Assembly (NCBI GenBank): GCA_963704355.1
Contig: OY969891.1
Coordinates: forward strand, 620,001-684,000
From: Bog-473 sp963704355
Lineage (GTDB): Bacteria > Actinomycetota > Acidimicrobiia > Acidimicrobiales > RAAP-2
Reading direction: 5' to 3'
Length of the DNA stretch: 64,000 nt
In this document: positions 56,132 through 64,000 of the stretch, one piece after another
How positions within the stretch are numbered: position 1 is the stretch's first letter
How the letters are laid out: each line of letters opens with the position of its first letter
The notes under the pieces: model-generated
The model's input: the letters and a program-made list of their open reading frames with translations, nothing else
The model's database searches: none
What the model was told of the DNA's origin: nothing
Made by a program: the position numbers and the translations under genes

Positions 56132-56656
56132 ATGGCACGATATTCTGGGGTGATGCTGAAGCGTGACTACCCCGGCCAGTACTGCCCCGTGGCCTCGACC
56201 CTCGAGGTGGTGGGCGAGCGGTGGACGCTCCTCATCCTGCGTGACGTCTTCTTGGGGATCCGGCGCTTCGAGGACTTCCAGCGGGACCTCGGCGTCGCGC
56301 GCAACGTGCTGCAGAGCCGACTGGAGCGGCTGGTCGACGAGGGGATCTTGGTGAAGCGCCCGTACCAGGAGCGCCCGCTGCGCTGCGAGTACCGGCTGAC
56401 CGAGAAGGGCGCCGATCTGTGGCCGGTGCTCGTGGCGCTGCTCCAGTGGGGCGACCGCTACGGACTGGAGGGCGAGCGCCCGATGATCCTGCAGCACCGC
56501 GGGTGCGGCGGCGAGCTGGACGACCGTCGGCGCTGCACCGAGTGCGGCGCGGACATCTCGGTGACCGAGGCCATCGCCATCCGCACCGGGGCGCGGCGCC
56601 CGGACATGGTGCCCGGCGGGGACACGGGGGTCGCCGTCCCGGCTGAGACGGCCTGA
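56132..56656 (+). CDS. HxlR family regulator with C-terminal zinc ribbon
   Basis: A 174-residue winged-helix regulator: CPVASTLEVVGERWTLLILRDVFLGIRRFEDFQRDLGVARNVLQSRLERLVDEGIL (ends only, about residues 18-73) is the MarR/HxlR-type domain with its conserved N-terminal Cys. A short tail has cysteines in HRGCGGEL and CTECGAD, like a zinc ribbon. It could start at ATG 56132 or 56153. It is divergent from an efflux gene and 34 bp before an amidase gene, so it may control both. Confidence 0.88.
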   Translation: MARYSGVMLKRDYPGQYCPVASTLEVVGERWTLLILRDVFLGIRRFEDFQRDLGVARNVLQSRLERLVDEGILVKRPYQERPLRCEYRLTEKGADLWPVLVALLQWGDRYGLEGERPMILQHRGCGGELDDRRRCTECGADISVTEAIAIRTGARRPDMVPGGDTGVAVPAETA

Positions 56657-56690
56657 GCGCCGGCCCGCGTGCGTGGCTACCGTGCACCGC

Positions 56691-58133
56691 ATGAGCGACG
56701 ACGTGGCATGGCTGGACGCAACCGCCCAGGCGGAGTTGGTGCGCACGAAGGAGGTCTCGCCAGCCGAACTGGTGAGTGCGGCGATCACGCGCATCGAGAA
56801 GCTCAACCCTCATCTGAACGCGGTCATCCACGAGCTGTTCGACCGCGCCCGGGCCGAGGCGGCCGGCGACCTGCCCGACGGGCCGTTCCGTGGCGTGCCG
56901 TTCCTCCTCAAGGACCTCGGCGCCGAGCTCGCCGGCACACCCTTCAACGAGGGCCTCGCCTTCTCGGGCGACTACGTGTCCACCGTGACCCAGGAGCTGA
57001 CGCAGCGCTATCTCGACGCCGGCCTCGTCATCTGCGGAAAGACGAACACGCCCGAGCTTGGCATTCTGCCGACGGCTGAGCCCCGGCGCTTCGGCCCGTC
57101 GCGTAACCCGTGGAACACCGACTACTCGACAGGCGGGTCCTCCGGTGGCTCGGCCGCCGCGGTGGCATCGGGCATGGTGCCGGTGGCGCACGCCAACGAC
57201 GGCGGAGGCTCCATTCGCATACCCGCATCGTGCTGCGGCCTGGTGGGACTGAAGCCCACCCGAGGGCGCAACTCGTTGGCCCCGCAGTACGGCGACATGA
57301 TGGGCGGCCTCGTCGCCGAGCACGTCGTGACGCGCTCGGTACGCGATTCGGCGGCTCTCCTCGACGTCACGTCCGGCCCCGTTCCCGGGGACCCTTACTG
57401 GGCGCCGCCGCGACGCGGGCCCTCCTTCGCCGCGGCGGCCGCCAGCCCGCCCCCCCGGCTGCGCATCGCAGTCATGACGGCGTCACCGACGGGCAGCAGG
57501 GTCGACCAGGCCTGTGTGGACGCCGTGGGAAAAACGGCCAAGCTCTGCGAGTCGCTCGGTCACCAGGTCGACGGCGCCACCCTCGACGTCGACGGCACCG
57601 CTTTTACGACCCATTTCGTCAACCAGTGGGCCTGCGCCAACGCCTGGGCCATCGCCGACTGGGAGGCACGGCTCGGGCGCGCCGTCACCGAGCCCGACGT
57701 GGAGCCTTTGAGCTGGGCTCTCATTGAACTGGGACGGTCGATCAACGGGGCCCAGTACCTGACGTCGATCCAGGAGCTGCAGAAGATCTCGCGCCAGGTG
57801 GCCGAGTACTTCGAGAGCATCGACGTCCTGCTCACCCCGACACTCGGCTGGGCGCCTGTCCCGCTGGGCTGGTTCGACTCGCCCCCCGGCGAGCCGCTGG
57901 CCGGCCTGTTCCGCGCCGCCGACTACGTCCCCTTCACTCCTCCGTTCAACGTCACGGGCCAACCGGCCATCTCGCTGCCGCTGCACTGGCACGACGCCGA
58001 CCTGCCGAGCGAGTTGCCGATCGGCGTGCAGTTCGTGGGGCGGTTCGGCGACGAGGAGACGCTGTTGTCGCTGGCCGGACAGCTCGAGCAGGCGGCCCCG
58101 TGGGCGGACCGCCGGCCGGTGGTGGCGGCTTAG
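56691..58133 (+). CDS. Amidase signature family enzyme
   Basis: A 480-residue amidase. The Ser-cisSer-Lys triad is visible: the Lys in PFLLKDLGAELAG, and the Gly/Ser-rich TGGSSGGSAAAVASG with both serines. A second hallmark is NDGGGSIRIPASCCGLVGLKPTRGR. Members hydrolyse aryl or alkyl amides, nylon oligomers or acyl-amino compounds. ATG 56691 is favoured over 56673. It overlaps the convergent OYE-family gene by four bases. Confidence 0.92.
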   Translation: MSDDVAWLDATAQAELVRTKEVSPAELVSAAITRIEKLNPHLNAVIHELFDRARAEAAGDLPDGPFRGVPFLLKDLGAELAGTPFNEGLAFSGDYVSTVTQELTQRYLDAGLVICGKTNTPELGILPTAEPRRFGPSRNPWNTDYSTGGSSGGSAAAVASGMVPVAHANDGGGSIRIPASCCGLVGLKPTRGRNSLAPQYGDMMGGLVAEHVVTRSVRDSAALLDVTSGPVPGDPYWAPPRRGPSFAAAAASPPPRLRIAVMTASPTGSRVDQACVDAVGKTAKLCESLGHQVDGATLDVDGTAFTTHFVNQWACANAWAIADWEARLGRAVTEPDVEPLSWALIELGRSINGAQYLTSIQELQKISRQVAEYFESIDVLLTPTLGWAPVPLGWFDSPPGEPLAGLFRAADYVPFTPPFNVTGQPAISLPLHWHDADLPSELPIGVQFVGRFGDEETLLSLAGQLEQAAPWADRRPVVAA

Positions 58134-59374
58134 CCGGCGGGTTCCGCCGGGACGGTGTGGGCGGTACGGGGGCGGCCGGCCGACCCGGACGGGTCGGACA
58201 CCAGGACGCAGCGCGTGCCCGAGTAGATGGTCGGCATGCACTTGTTGCAGTGGATGCAGAGCGACGCCGTCGAGCTGCCGGCCTGCATGCGGGCGGGGAG
58301 GTCGGGCTCGCGGAAGAGGGCGCGGGCCATGGCCACGAACGCGAAACCCTCGGCCAGCGCCGCCTCGACCGTCGCCAGCTCGGTGATGCCGCCGAGGAGG
58401 ATGAGCGGCGTCGACAGCGCACGCAGGAACTGACGCGCGAAGGGGAGGAAGTAGGCCTCCTCGTACGGGTAGGTGCGCAGGAAGCGGTGCCCGACCACCC
58501 GGAAGCCCAGGCGGACCGGGCCCGGCAGGGTGGCGGCGAACTCGTGCAACGGCGCGTCGCCGCGGAAGAGGTACATCGGGTTGGCGAGGGAGCTGCCGCC
58601 GGTGAGCTCCAGCGCATCGAGCGCGCCGTCGGCCTCGAAGAGGGAGGCGACCTCGACGCTCTCGTCGAGCCACAGGCCGCCTTCGACGCCGTCGGCCATG
58701 TTGAGCTTCGCGGTGACCGCCGTCTTGGGACCGGCCGTGTCGCGCACGGTGCGCAGCACGTTACGGGCGAAGCGCGCCCGGTTCTCGACGCTCCCGCCGA
58801 ACAGGTCGTCCCGTCTGTTCAGCTTCGGGCTCAAGAACGCGCTGAGGAGGTAGTTGTGCCCGACGTGTATCTCGACGCTGTCGAACCCCGCTTCGACCGC
58901 CAGCGCGGCGGCGCGCCGGTAGTCCTCGGTCACCCGTTCGATGCCGGCCGCATCGATGGCGCGCAGCCGCGAGCCCATCGGCGTGAAGCCGCCCGAGGGA
59001 GAGAGCGCGGGCGCCCGGTTGGAGCGCGCGTTGGCGACCGGCCCGGCGTGGCCGATCTGCGCGGCCGCCGCCGCGCCCTGGGCGTGGATGGCGTCGGTCA
59101 GCCGGCGCAGACCGGGCAGGTTGTCCTCGTTGAGGAGCAGGCAGTGCCGGTCTGTGCGGCCCTCGGGCGAGACGGCGAGGTAGGCCACCGTCGACATGGC
59201 TGCCCCGCCGGCCGCGACGCGGCGGTGGAATTCGATCAGCTGGTCCGAGACCGTGCCGCCCGGCATGACGCCTTCGAAGGTGGCCGCCTTCACGATGCGG
59301 TTGCGCAGGGTGAGCGGTCCGAGCGGGGCCGGTGCGAAGACCTCGGGCACCGACGGGCGCGGCGTGGGGGGCAT
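58130..59374 (-). CDS. NADH:flavin oxidoreductase, Old Yellow Enzyme family
   Basis: A 414-residue FMN enzyme. The TIM barrel has LTLRNRIVKAATFEG, AQIGHAGP, EIHVGHNYLLSAFLSPKLNRRDD and SVENRARF. A C-terminal CIHCNKCMPTIYSGTRC has the cysteine spacing of the [4Fe-4S] site in 2,4-dienoyl-CoA reductase-like enzymes, but the second half (FAD/NAD domain) is absent. It may reduce unsaturated carbonyl compounds. The start is set at ATG 59374 (MPPTPRPSVPEVF). Confidence 0.88.
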   Translation of the reverse strand: MPPTPRPSVPEVFAPAPLGPLTLRNRIVKAATFEGVMPGGTVSDQLIEFHRRVAAGGAAMSTVAYLAVSPEGRTDRHCLLLNEDNLPGLRRLTDAIHAQGAAAAAQIGHAGPVANARSNRAPALSPSGGFTPMGSRLRAIDAAGIERVTEDYRRAAALAVEAGFDSVEIHVGHNYLLSAFLSPKLNRRDDLFGGSVENRARFARNVLRTVRDTAGPKTAVTAKLNMADGVEGGLWLDESVEVASLFEADGALDALELTGGSSLANPMYLFRGDAPLHEFAATLPGPVRLGFRVVGHRFLRTYPYEEAYFLPFARQFLRALSTPLILLGGITELATVEAALAEGFAFVAMARALFREPDLPARMQAGSSTASLCIHCNKCMPTIYSGTRCVLVSDPSGSAGRPRTAHTVPAEPAG

Positions 59375-59465
59375 GGGCCTACCTTTGCCGACCCGGGGCT
59401 CAGCCCGCACGTCGGTGGTGCGATCGGCGTGCGGGGTCGGCGAGGGCGGGGCGGGGCGGGGGCGC

Positions 59466-61022
59466 TCAGGCCTGCTTGGCCGGCGCGGCGAGGCCCGGGC
59501 GCAGTGGCGGGGCCCCTACGGCGCAGAAGTAGGTCCTCGGTGGGCGGGCGGCGGGGACGGTGCGACGCGGGTTGTGGATCGTGAACACGGCGAGCACCCC
59601 GCCGGCGGCGCTGGTGGCGGCCGCGATGAAGATCGCCGTCTGGAACCCGGCGGCCAACTCAGTGGGCTGCAGCGCGGCGGCGCCCGTCAGGCCCGCCAGC
59701 AGCGGAAGGACCGCCACGGCGAACAGCCCGGCGGCGCGGGCGACGGTGTTGTTGACGGCCGAGGCGATGCCCGAACGCTCGGCCGGCGCGGCGCCCAGGG
59801 CGGTGGCGGTGAGCGGGGCCACGGTAATGGCCAGGCCGAACCCGAAGACGACGACGGCCGGGAACACCTGGGTCCAGTAGCTCCCGGGCGTGGTGGCCGT
59901 CGCGAGCATGGCGAGCCCGATGCCGACGACGACCGGGCCGACGCTCATTTGGAGCCGGGGGCCGATGCGGGCCGAGAGCTGGCCGGAGCGGGCCGAGAAG
60001 ACCAGCATGATCACGGTTACCGGCAGCAGGGCCAGCCCGGATTCCGTCGGGCTGTAGTGGGCCACGAGCTGCAGCACCACCGGGAGGAGGAAGAGCGCGC
60101 CGCCGAGTGCGCCGTAGACGACGAACGTGACGGCGTTGGCGCCGCTGAACTGGCTGGAGCGGAAGAGGTCGAGGGGAAGCATCGGATGGGCCGTCCGGCG
60201 CTCCCGGAGGAAGAACGCAGGGCCGGCGACCGCGGCGATGACGAGGGCGGCGATGACCACCGGGTCGGACCAGCCGTGGTTCGGGCCCTCGATCAGTCCG
60301 TACGTGATGCCGGCGAGGAAGGCGGCCCCGAGCGCCGCGCCCGGCGTGTCGATACGGCCGGTGCTGGCGGGGTCGCTCGTCTCGGGCACGTGGCGCGCCG
60401 TGATCAGCAGGACGAAGGCGGACACCGGCACGTTGATGAAGAACACCCAGCGCCACGACGCCACGGCGAGGAGGTAGCCGCCGATCAGCGGGCCGGCGGC
60501 CGTCGCCACGCCGCCGAGGCCGGACCAGGCGCCGATGGCGCGCGACCGGTCGTCGGGACGGAACGAGGCCTGCAGGATGGCGAGGCTGCCCGGGGTGAGG
60601 AGGGCGCCGCCCACGCCTTGGAGGACGCGCGCCCCCGTGAGCAGCGCGCCGGTGGGGGCCAGGCCGCAAAGCGCCGAGCAGACGGCGAACCACGCGATGC
60701 CGATGGAGAAGATGCGGCGACGGCCGTAGCGATCGCCGAGCGCGCCGCCCAGGAGGAGGAAGGCGGCGAGCGTCAGCGAGTACCCGGTGACCACCCACTG
60801 CAGCGCCCCGACGCCGCCGCCGAAGGTCCGGTTGATGGAGGGCAGTGCGATGGAGACGACGGTCGCATCGAGCCCGGCGATCCCCGAGCCGAGGACCGTC
60901 GCGGCCAGGACCCACCTGCCGCGCGCCGAGCGCAGGACCAGCCCCTCCTCCGCACCGGTCTCGACGAGCGGCGGGTCGCCGGCCCCTCCGGGCCTGGTCA
61001 CGGCGTGGTCGTCGGGCGTCAC
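59466..61022 (-). CDS. MFS transporter, DHA2 (14-helix) type
   Basis: A 518-residue exporter. It has GIAGLDATVVSIALPSINRTF at the first helix, motif A GGALGDRYGRRRIF and a helix 5 region GGVATAAGPLIGGYLL. It is the second drug-type transporter in the region but is not closely similar to the first. GTG 61022 (MTPDDHAVTRPGG) is the likely start; residues further upstream are histidine- and arginine-rich and not family-like. Confidence 0.9.
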   Translation of the reverse strand: MTPDDHAVTRPGGAGDPPLVETGAEEGLVLRSARGRWVLAATVLGSGIAGLDATVVSIALPSINRTFGGGVGALQWVVTGYSLTLAAFLLLGGALGDRYGRRRIFSIGIAWFAVCSALCGLAPTGALLTGARVLQGVGGALLTPGSLAILQASFRPDDRSRAIGAWSGLGGVATAAGPLIGGYLLAVASWRWVFFINVPVSAFVLLITARHVPETSDPASTGRIDTPGAALGAAFLAGITYGLIEGPNHGWSDPVVIAALVIAAVAGPAFFLRERRTAHPMLPLDLFRSSQFSGANAVTFVVYGALGGALFLLPVVLQLVAHYSPTESGLALLPVTVIMLVFSARSGQLSARIGPRLQMSVGPVVVGIGLAMLATATTPGSYWTQVFPAVVVFGFGLAITVAPLTATALGAAPAERSGIASAVNNTVARAAGLFAVAVLPLLAGLTGAAALQPTELAAGFQTAIFIAAATSAAGGVLAVFTIHNPRRTVPAARPPRTYFCAVGAPPLRPGLAAPAKQA

Positions 61023-61225
61023 GTCCAGCGGTTGACGGCTCCGGCCAGCGGCACGGTGGTCTTCCCGGCGGCGGTCGCCATGGTGGCCATCATGGCCCAC
61101 GGTAGGGACCGGAGGCGGGTGACGGCGTGCTTCGGGCGGAGCGGGGGGCCGCCGTTTCCGGCCCGTGCGGCCGGGGTGTCCGGCGAGGGGTGGATCTGGC
61201 GCCGGCGGCGACCCATGATCGGGTC

Positions 61226-61414
61226 ATGGAGCAGCCGGACGGCGAGTCTCAGGAGCACACCGAGGTGGGGTGGCTCGACGCCGAGATCCGTGACTCCTTC
61301 CCCGCCAGCGACCCCTTGTCGCACTGGGCCGGGCCGGCCCGGCCGACCAGCGACGCCGATCGGGCGCACCACGTCAGCGGTGACCCGTCGCGGGAGGAGC
61401 GGGCGGGGGCCTGA
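61226..61414 (+). CDS. Small acidic protein with FPASDP motif (paralogue 1)
   Basis: A 62-residue soluble protein (MEQPDGESQEHTEVG...) with the motif SFPASDPLSHWAGPA in the middle. The FPASDP motif is shared with the 45-residue protein encoded just after encapsulin and is known from many small uncharacterised bacterial proteins. The function is unknown. A possible terminator hairpin follows. Confidence 0.65.
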   Translation: MEQPDGESQEHTEVGWLDAEIRDSFPASDPLSHWAGPARPTSDADRAHHVSGDPSREERAGA

Positions 61415-61480
61415 GCGCCGGCGGCGCCTCGTGCGGTGCGGTGCGGGACCCCGATGCGCCGCCGAAGTGATCTGCCCGCG

Positions 61481-61526
61481 GTCGAGACCGACCGGCCCGG
61501 GGCGACCCAGGCCAGTCGGTCTCGAC
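61481..61526. terminator. Inverted repeat between convergent small genes
   Basis: GTCGAGACCGAC (61481-61492) and GTCGGTCTCGAC (61515-61526) form a perfect 12-bp stem with a 22-nt loop, between the FPASDP gene and the convergent csbD-like gene. It is likely a two-way terminator. Confidence 0.55.
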
Positions 61527-61542
61527 GGATGGTGGCGATCCG

Positions 61543-61716
61543 CTAGCGCCGGAAGGCGTCCTTCACTTTCTCGCCGGCCTGCTTCAAGTCGGCGACCGCG
61601 CGGTCTACCCTGCCCTCTTCCTCGCGGTCGTCGTCGCCTTCGATACGGCCGACCGCCTCTTTGGCCGTTCCCTTTGCGGCGTCGGCGGTGTTCTTTGCTT
61701 TGTCCTTGAGTGACAT
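61543..61716 (-). CDS. CsbD-like general stress protein
   Basis: A 57-residue protein: MSLKDKAKNTADAAKGTAKEAVGRIEGDD, then an acidic and helical end. It matches the CsbD family, stress-induced proteins of unknown mechanism; Bacillus csbD is controlled by SigB. A strong GAGAGGAG ribosome site precedes ATG 61716, and a SigB-like promoter lies 30-55 bp upstream. Confidence 0.85.
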   Translation of the reverse strand: MSLKDKAKNTADAAKGTAKEAVGRIEGDDDREEEGRVDRAVADLKQAGEKVKDAFRR

Positions 61717-61748
61717 GCGACTCCTCTCGGTTGCGGGAGACCTCAGCC

Positions 61749-61772
61749 ATACCCGGCGCTGGCGTCGGCAAC
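61749..61772 (-). promoter_or_regulatory. SigB-like promoter of the csbD-like gene
   Basis: On the minus strand GTTGCC-N12-GGGTAT (with -35 at 61767-61772 and -10 at 61749-61754) resembles the SigB/SigF consensus GTTT-N13-15-GGGTAT, fitting the stress role of the gene. Confidence 0.5.
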
Positions 61773-61819
61773 CGGTGACGCCTGTGTAGGCGGGAAACGG
61801 TTCCCGTTTGGCGCCCGCG

Positions 61820-61844
61820 GTTTCAACACCGCGGGCGCGGGTAC
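61820..61844 (+). promoter_or_regulatory. SigB-like promoter overlapping a GC hairpin
   Basis: GTTTCA-N13-GGGTAC is a good SigB-type promoter 38 bp upstream of the Rho-N-like gene. It overlaps a perfect 11-bp hairpin (61811-61821 with 61828-61838, loop TTCAAC), which could be an operator or the terminator of unseen upstream transcription. Confidence 0.5.
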
Positions 61845-61881
61845 GCGCGGAAGAGACGACGAGGTTCAACGAGGTGTCGAA

Positions 61882-62208
61882 ATGCCACGACAAGCGTGGA
61901 GTCCGAAGCGAGAACGGCAGTACGAGGACATCAAGGAAGGCTTGCTCAAGCGAGGCGACTCCGAACAGTTGGCGGAGGAGATCGCAGCAAGGACCGTGAA
62001 CAAGGCACGGGCGCGCGCGGGAGAGAGCAGGGAGGCGAGCCGGGCATCCCTCGATGACATCTCGTCCTCGCGCCGCGGTGGCCTGCGCTCACATCGTGGT
62101 GCGGGTGGTCGGACCAAGGAGCAGCTGTACGAGGAGGCCCGACGCAAGGGTGTCAGCGGTCGCTCCAACATGACGAAGTCAGAGCTGGAGCGCGCCCTGG
62201 CGCGCTGA
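61882..62208 (+). CDS. Plasmid-stabilisation/Rho-N-like small protein
   Basis: A 108-residue basic protein. The N-terminal half (SPKRERQYEDIKEGLLKRG) is the pattern of proteins labelled plasmid stabilisation or DUF7218. The C-terminal half (RTKEQLYEEARRKGVSGRSNMTKSELERAL, about residues 76-106) is a Rho N-terminal or SAP-like helix pair that may bind nucleic acid. It is expected to be stress-induced, given its promoter. Confidence 0.75.
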   Translation: MPRQAWSPKRERQYEDIKEGLLKRGDSEQLAEEIAARTVNKARARAGESREASRASLDDISSSRRGGLRSHRGAGGRTKEQLYEEARRKGVSGRSNMTKSELERALAR

Positions 62209-62217
62209 CCCCGTCGA

Positions 62218-62355
62218 TCAGTCGTCCTCCGACGCGGGCCCGGCCCAGTCCGAGTGCGGATCGGAAGCCGGGAAGGACTCCTCTTCCTGCTCGTCCACGT
62301 CGCCGTTGCCTCGCTCGCTCTCGCCGTCGGGCTCGGTCCCCTCTTCCGCGCTCAT
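62218..62355 (-). CDS. Tiny acidic protein with FPASDP motif after encapsulin (paralogue 2)
   Basis: A 45-residue, strongly acidic protein (MSAEEGTEPDGESERGNG...) ending in EESFPASDPHSDWAGPASEDD, a segment nearly the same as in the protein at 61226. Its ATG is two bases after the encapsulin stop, so it belongs to the encapsulin operon. The function is unknown; it could be a minor cargo or an assembly factor. Confidence 0.6.
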   Translation of the reverse strand: MSAEEGTEPDGESERGNGDVDEQEEESFPASDPHSDWAGPASEDD

Positions 62356-62357
62356 GG

Positions 62358-63161
62358 TCACTCTCGCCGGAGCGCGACCGCCGCGTCCGGTTCGACGACC
62401 CGGAAGCTGAAACTCTCCTCGACGTAGAGGCGCACGACCGCCGCGTCGTGGTCGCGGTAGCCGATGGAGAGGTCCTGGCCGCTGTCCATCACGAAGTCGC
62501 CGCCGCGCAGGCTGAGCACCACGCCGCAGTCGACGCCCGGGGCCCACACCACCGGGCCGTCGAGGATCTGGCGCAGGTGGTCGAGGAGCAGGTAGCCGCC
62601 GTGCTCGGTGGTCTCGACGATCACGGTGTAGGTCTCGGGGTCGATGGCGAGGCCATAGGGCCCGCCGATGCCCACTCGTCGCAACACGTCGGTGGCGCGG
62701 GCCACCGCCTTCGGAAACTGCTCCATGTCGGCATCGATGGCGATGGGCGAATGCGAGCTGGCCTCGGTGAGGCCCAGGATCCCCCCGGCCACGTAGCCGT
62801 GGAAGATCGCGGTGTTCTCGGCCACCGCGATCTGGCGCACGGCCTCATCGAGCTCGGGCAGTTCGATGTTGTCAGCACCGCGGTCCGCGTCGTCCAGCTC
62901 CTCGCGACTGACCGAGAACCCGGCGCGCAGCTCGACGAGGGGGAGCACGCGGCGCTTCGCCGCCGCCACGCCTTCGCCGGGGCTCTCGGCCTCGTCAACC
63001 CGGCCGAGGTTGGTGGCCGAGTAGTCCCAGCCGTGCGGACCGGCCAGGTCGACGAGCTTGCGCGCCGCCAGGTGGGTGACGAGGCGGCCCTTGGCCTCCG
63101 ACTCGATCTGCGCCCAGGCGCTGTCGGTGACGGGGGCGAGGTCGCGATAGAGGTGGTCCAT
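62358..63161 (-). CDS. Family 1 encapsulin shell protein
   Basis: A 267-residue HK97-fold protein of the linocin M18/encapsulin family. The start MDHLYRDLAPVTDSAWAQIE is typical, and other family phrases are EAKGRLVTHLAARKLVDLAGP, WDYSATNLGRVD, FHGYVAGGILGL, GPYGLAIDPETYT and the C-terminal FSFRVVEPDAAVAL. It assembles into a protein nanocompartment that holds ferritin-like cargo for iron storage and oxidative-stress protection. ATG 63161 shares one base with the stop of the cargo gene. Confidence 0.95.
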   Translation of the reverse strand: MDHLYRDLAPVTDSAWAQIESEAKGRLVTHLAARKLVDLAGPHGWDYSATNLGRVDEAESPGEGVAAAKRRVLPLVELRAGFSVSREELDDADRGADNIELPELDEAVRQIAVAENTAIFHGYVAGGILGLTEASSHSPIAIDADMEQFPKAVARATDVLRRVGIGGPYGLAIDPETYTVIVETTEHGGYLLLDHLRQILDGPVVWAPGVDCGVVLSLRGGDFVMDSGQDLSIGYRDHDAAVVRLYVEESFSFRVVEPDAAVALRRE

Positions 63162-63520
63162 CACTCCGACCCCCGCAGGCTGCCGATGCCGAGCGAACCC
63201 GACGCCGGGGCGTCGTCGCCTTCGGCCTCGGCCTCGACCTCGGTGACCGGTTCGGTGGTGAACAGGTACGTCCGCAGGTGGCCGTCGAGGGCGGCGTCGC
63301 GGCGTCGCAACCACTCGAGGACCATGGAGGCGTGCTCCTTTTCCTCGTCGCGGTTATGGGCCAGGATGTCGGCCAGGCTCGAGTCCTTCGTCGCCTTCAC
63401 CCGTTGGTCGTACCAGTCGACCGCTTGCAGCTCCTCGACCAGCGACGTGAACGCCCGGTGGCGGTCGATCGTCGCCTCGTCGAGCAGCTCAGCCGGCTCG
63501 TGCAGCCCCTCGCTCGCCAT
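63161..63520 (-). CDS. Encapsulated ferritin-like protein (EncFtn)
   Basis: A 119-residue cargo ferroxidase. The two-helix ferritin half has metal-binding Glu and His residues in EELQAVDWYDQR and NRDEEKEHASMVLEWLRR. An acidic linker leads to the encapsulin-targeting peptide GSLGIGSLRG at the end. In studied systems it forms a ring-like decamer that oxidises Fe(II) inside the shell. The ribosome site AAGGAG lies upstream of ATG 63520. Confidence 0.95.
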   Translation of the reverse strand: MASEGLHEPAELLDEATIDRHRAFTSLVEELQAVDWYDQRVKATKDSSLADILAHNRDEEKEHASMVLEWLRRRDAALDGHLRTYLFTTEPVTEVEAEAEGDDAPASGSLGIGSLRGSE

Positions 63521-63595
63521 GGCTCATTCTCCTTACCCGTGCACCCCGACAGGACGTGCCCAACATAGTCAGACATGGTCTCGGACGTGCCGGGC

Positions 63596-64000
63596 TTACG
63601 TGCCGGTCGGCACGGTGACCGGCTCAGTGGCCGGTTCCTCGGTGACCAGCGCGAAGCCGATCGTGACCAAACAGAGGACCCCGGCCAGCACCCACAGGGT
63701 CGTGGCGAAGCCCACGTGCACCATCACCGCACCGCCCAGGATTGCCCCGGCGAGCATCGACGTGATTGAGGCGACCCTGCGACCACGGCGTGGATGGTTG
63801 CCACCGGCCAAAGAGGAGTCGGCGGCGAGCCCGGTGAACGTGAGGGTCAGGACCGTGGTGGTGAGATCGGGGATGGCCAGGCGCCGGATCGTCGCGTTCT
63901 GGACGCCCGTTCCCACGCCCAAGAGCGCGATCACGCCGAATCGGGCGGCGCCGGTCGCGCCGAGAAGACCCGCAGCAACGGTGATCGCGGCCACCAGGGC
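63596..64000 (-). CDS. DUF1275 (YoaK family) membrane protein, partial
   Basis: The last 134 residues of a membrane protein; the 5' end is beyond the window. The segment GVGTGVQNATIRRLAIPDLTTTVLTLTFTGLAADS (about residues 26-60 of the visible part, given by its ends) is the DUF1275 signature, and several membrane helices are visible. Function unknown; some relatives are transporter-like. Confidence 0.85.
   Translation of the reverse strand, partial: ALVAAITVAAGLLGATGAARFGVIALLGVGTGVQNATIRRLAIPDLTTTVLTLTFTGLAADSSLAGGNHPRRGRRVASITSMLAGAILGGAVMVHVGFATTLWVLAGVLCLVTIGFALVTEEPATEPVTVPTGT

Overview
The window is chromosomal DNA from a high-GC actinobacterium, most likely of the class Acidimicrobiia. 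The reasons are: an actinobacterial dnaK-grpE-dnaJ-hspR-clpB heat-shock locus with a HAIR-type HspR site; a four-part GlnR box in front of amtB; F420-type enzymes (a PPOX-class oxidoreductase and a Ddn-like nitroreductase); separate purS/purQ/purL subunits; and a secreted protein built from GYWLVASDGG-type repeats, which I associate with Acidimicrobiia. The taxonomic call is inference from gene content.

Layout. (1) 1-12.5 kb is accessory and visibly less GC-rich than the rest. It holds tRNA-Thr, four oxidoreductase genes, a junction of two broken genes (a lipoprotein start and an ilvC start), a ParB-fold protein, a HAD hydrolase, and a 5.9-kb island (6604-12503). The island is bounded by a perfect 44-bp direct repeat of the 3' part of tRNA-Gly(CCC), with arm-type repeats just inside both ends and no recognisable recombinase. 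It carries a GntR regulator with a palindromic operator, two membrane-anchored beta-propeller proteins, a secreted alpha/beta hydrolase and a HIT protein. (2) 12.6-20.6 kb is core: a membrane Fe-S oxidoreductase, an F420-type oxidoreductase, an aquaporin, a cyclic-nucleotide-binding protein, two PII proteins and amtB. (3) 20.6-28.8 kb has a GNAT protein, phosphoglycerate mutase and the chaperone locus, followed by a tandem repeat that has copied the 3' end of clpB. (4) 29-31.2 kb has the repeat surface protein, with a G10 tract at its start, and a PfpI-family protein. (5) 31.4-45.3 kb is a de novo purine cluster (purA, D, B, C, S, Q, then L, F, M) ending in pyrE, interrupted by an amidase and three small genes. 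(6) 45.4-61.1 kb is a catabolic and efflux region: cyclase, nitroreductase, hydrolases, luciferase-like monooxygenase, two dehydrogenases, amidase, an OYE-family enzyme, and two drug-type MFS transporters, one facing an HxlR regulator. (7) 61.2-63.6 kb is a stress and iron-storage module: CsbD, a Rho-N-like protein, and an encapsulin operon (encapsulated ferritin, shell, and a tiny acidic protein), with two SigB-like promoters. The window ends inside a DUF1275 membrane protein.

Genes in the purine cluster overlap by 1-4 bases in most places, so they are probably cotranscribed and translationally coupled. Three otherwise normal genes (purB, a small conserved gene near 38.2 kb and a methyltransferase near 39.35 kb) each carry an apparent single-base indel. 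That points to sequence errors at least as much as to real decay. The amtB-PII pair is probably switched on by GlnR under nitrogen limitation, and dnaK is probably repressed by HspR, whose gene lies in the same operon.

No CRISPR array, rRNA operon, complete insertion sequence, integrase or replication origin was seen.
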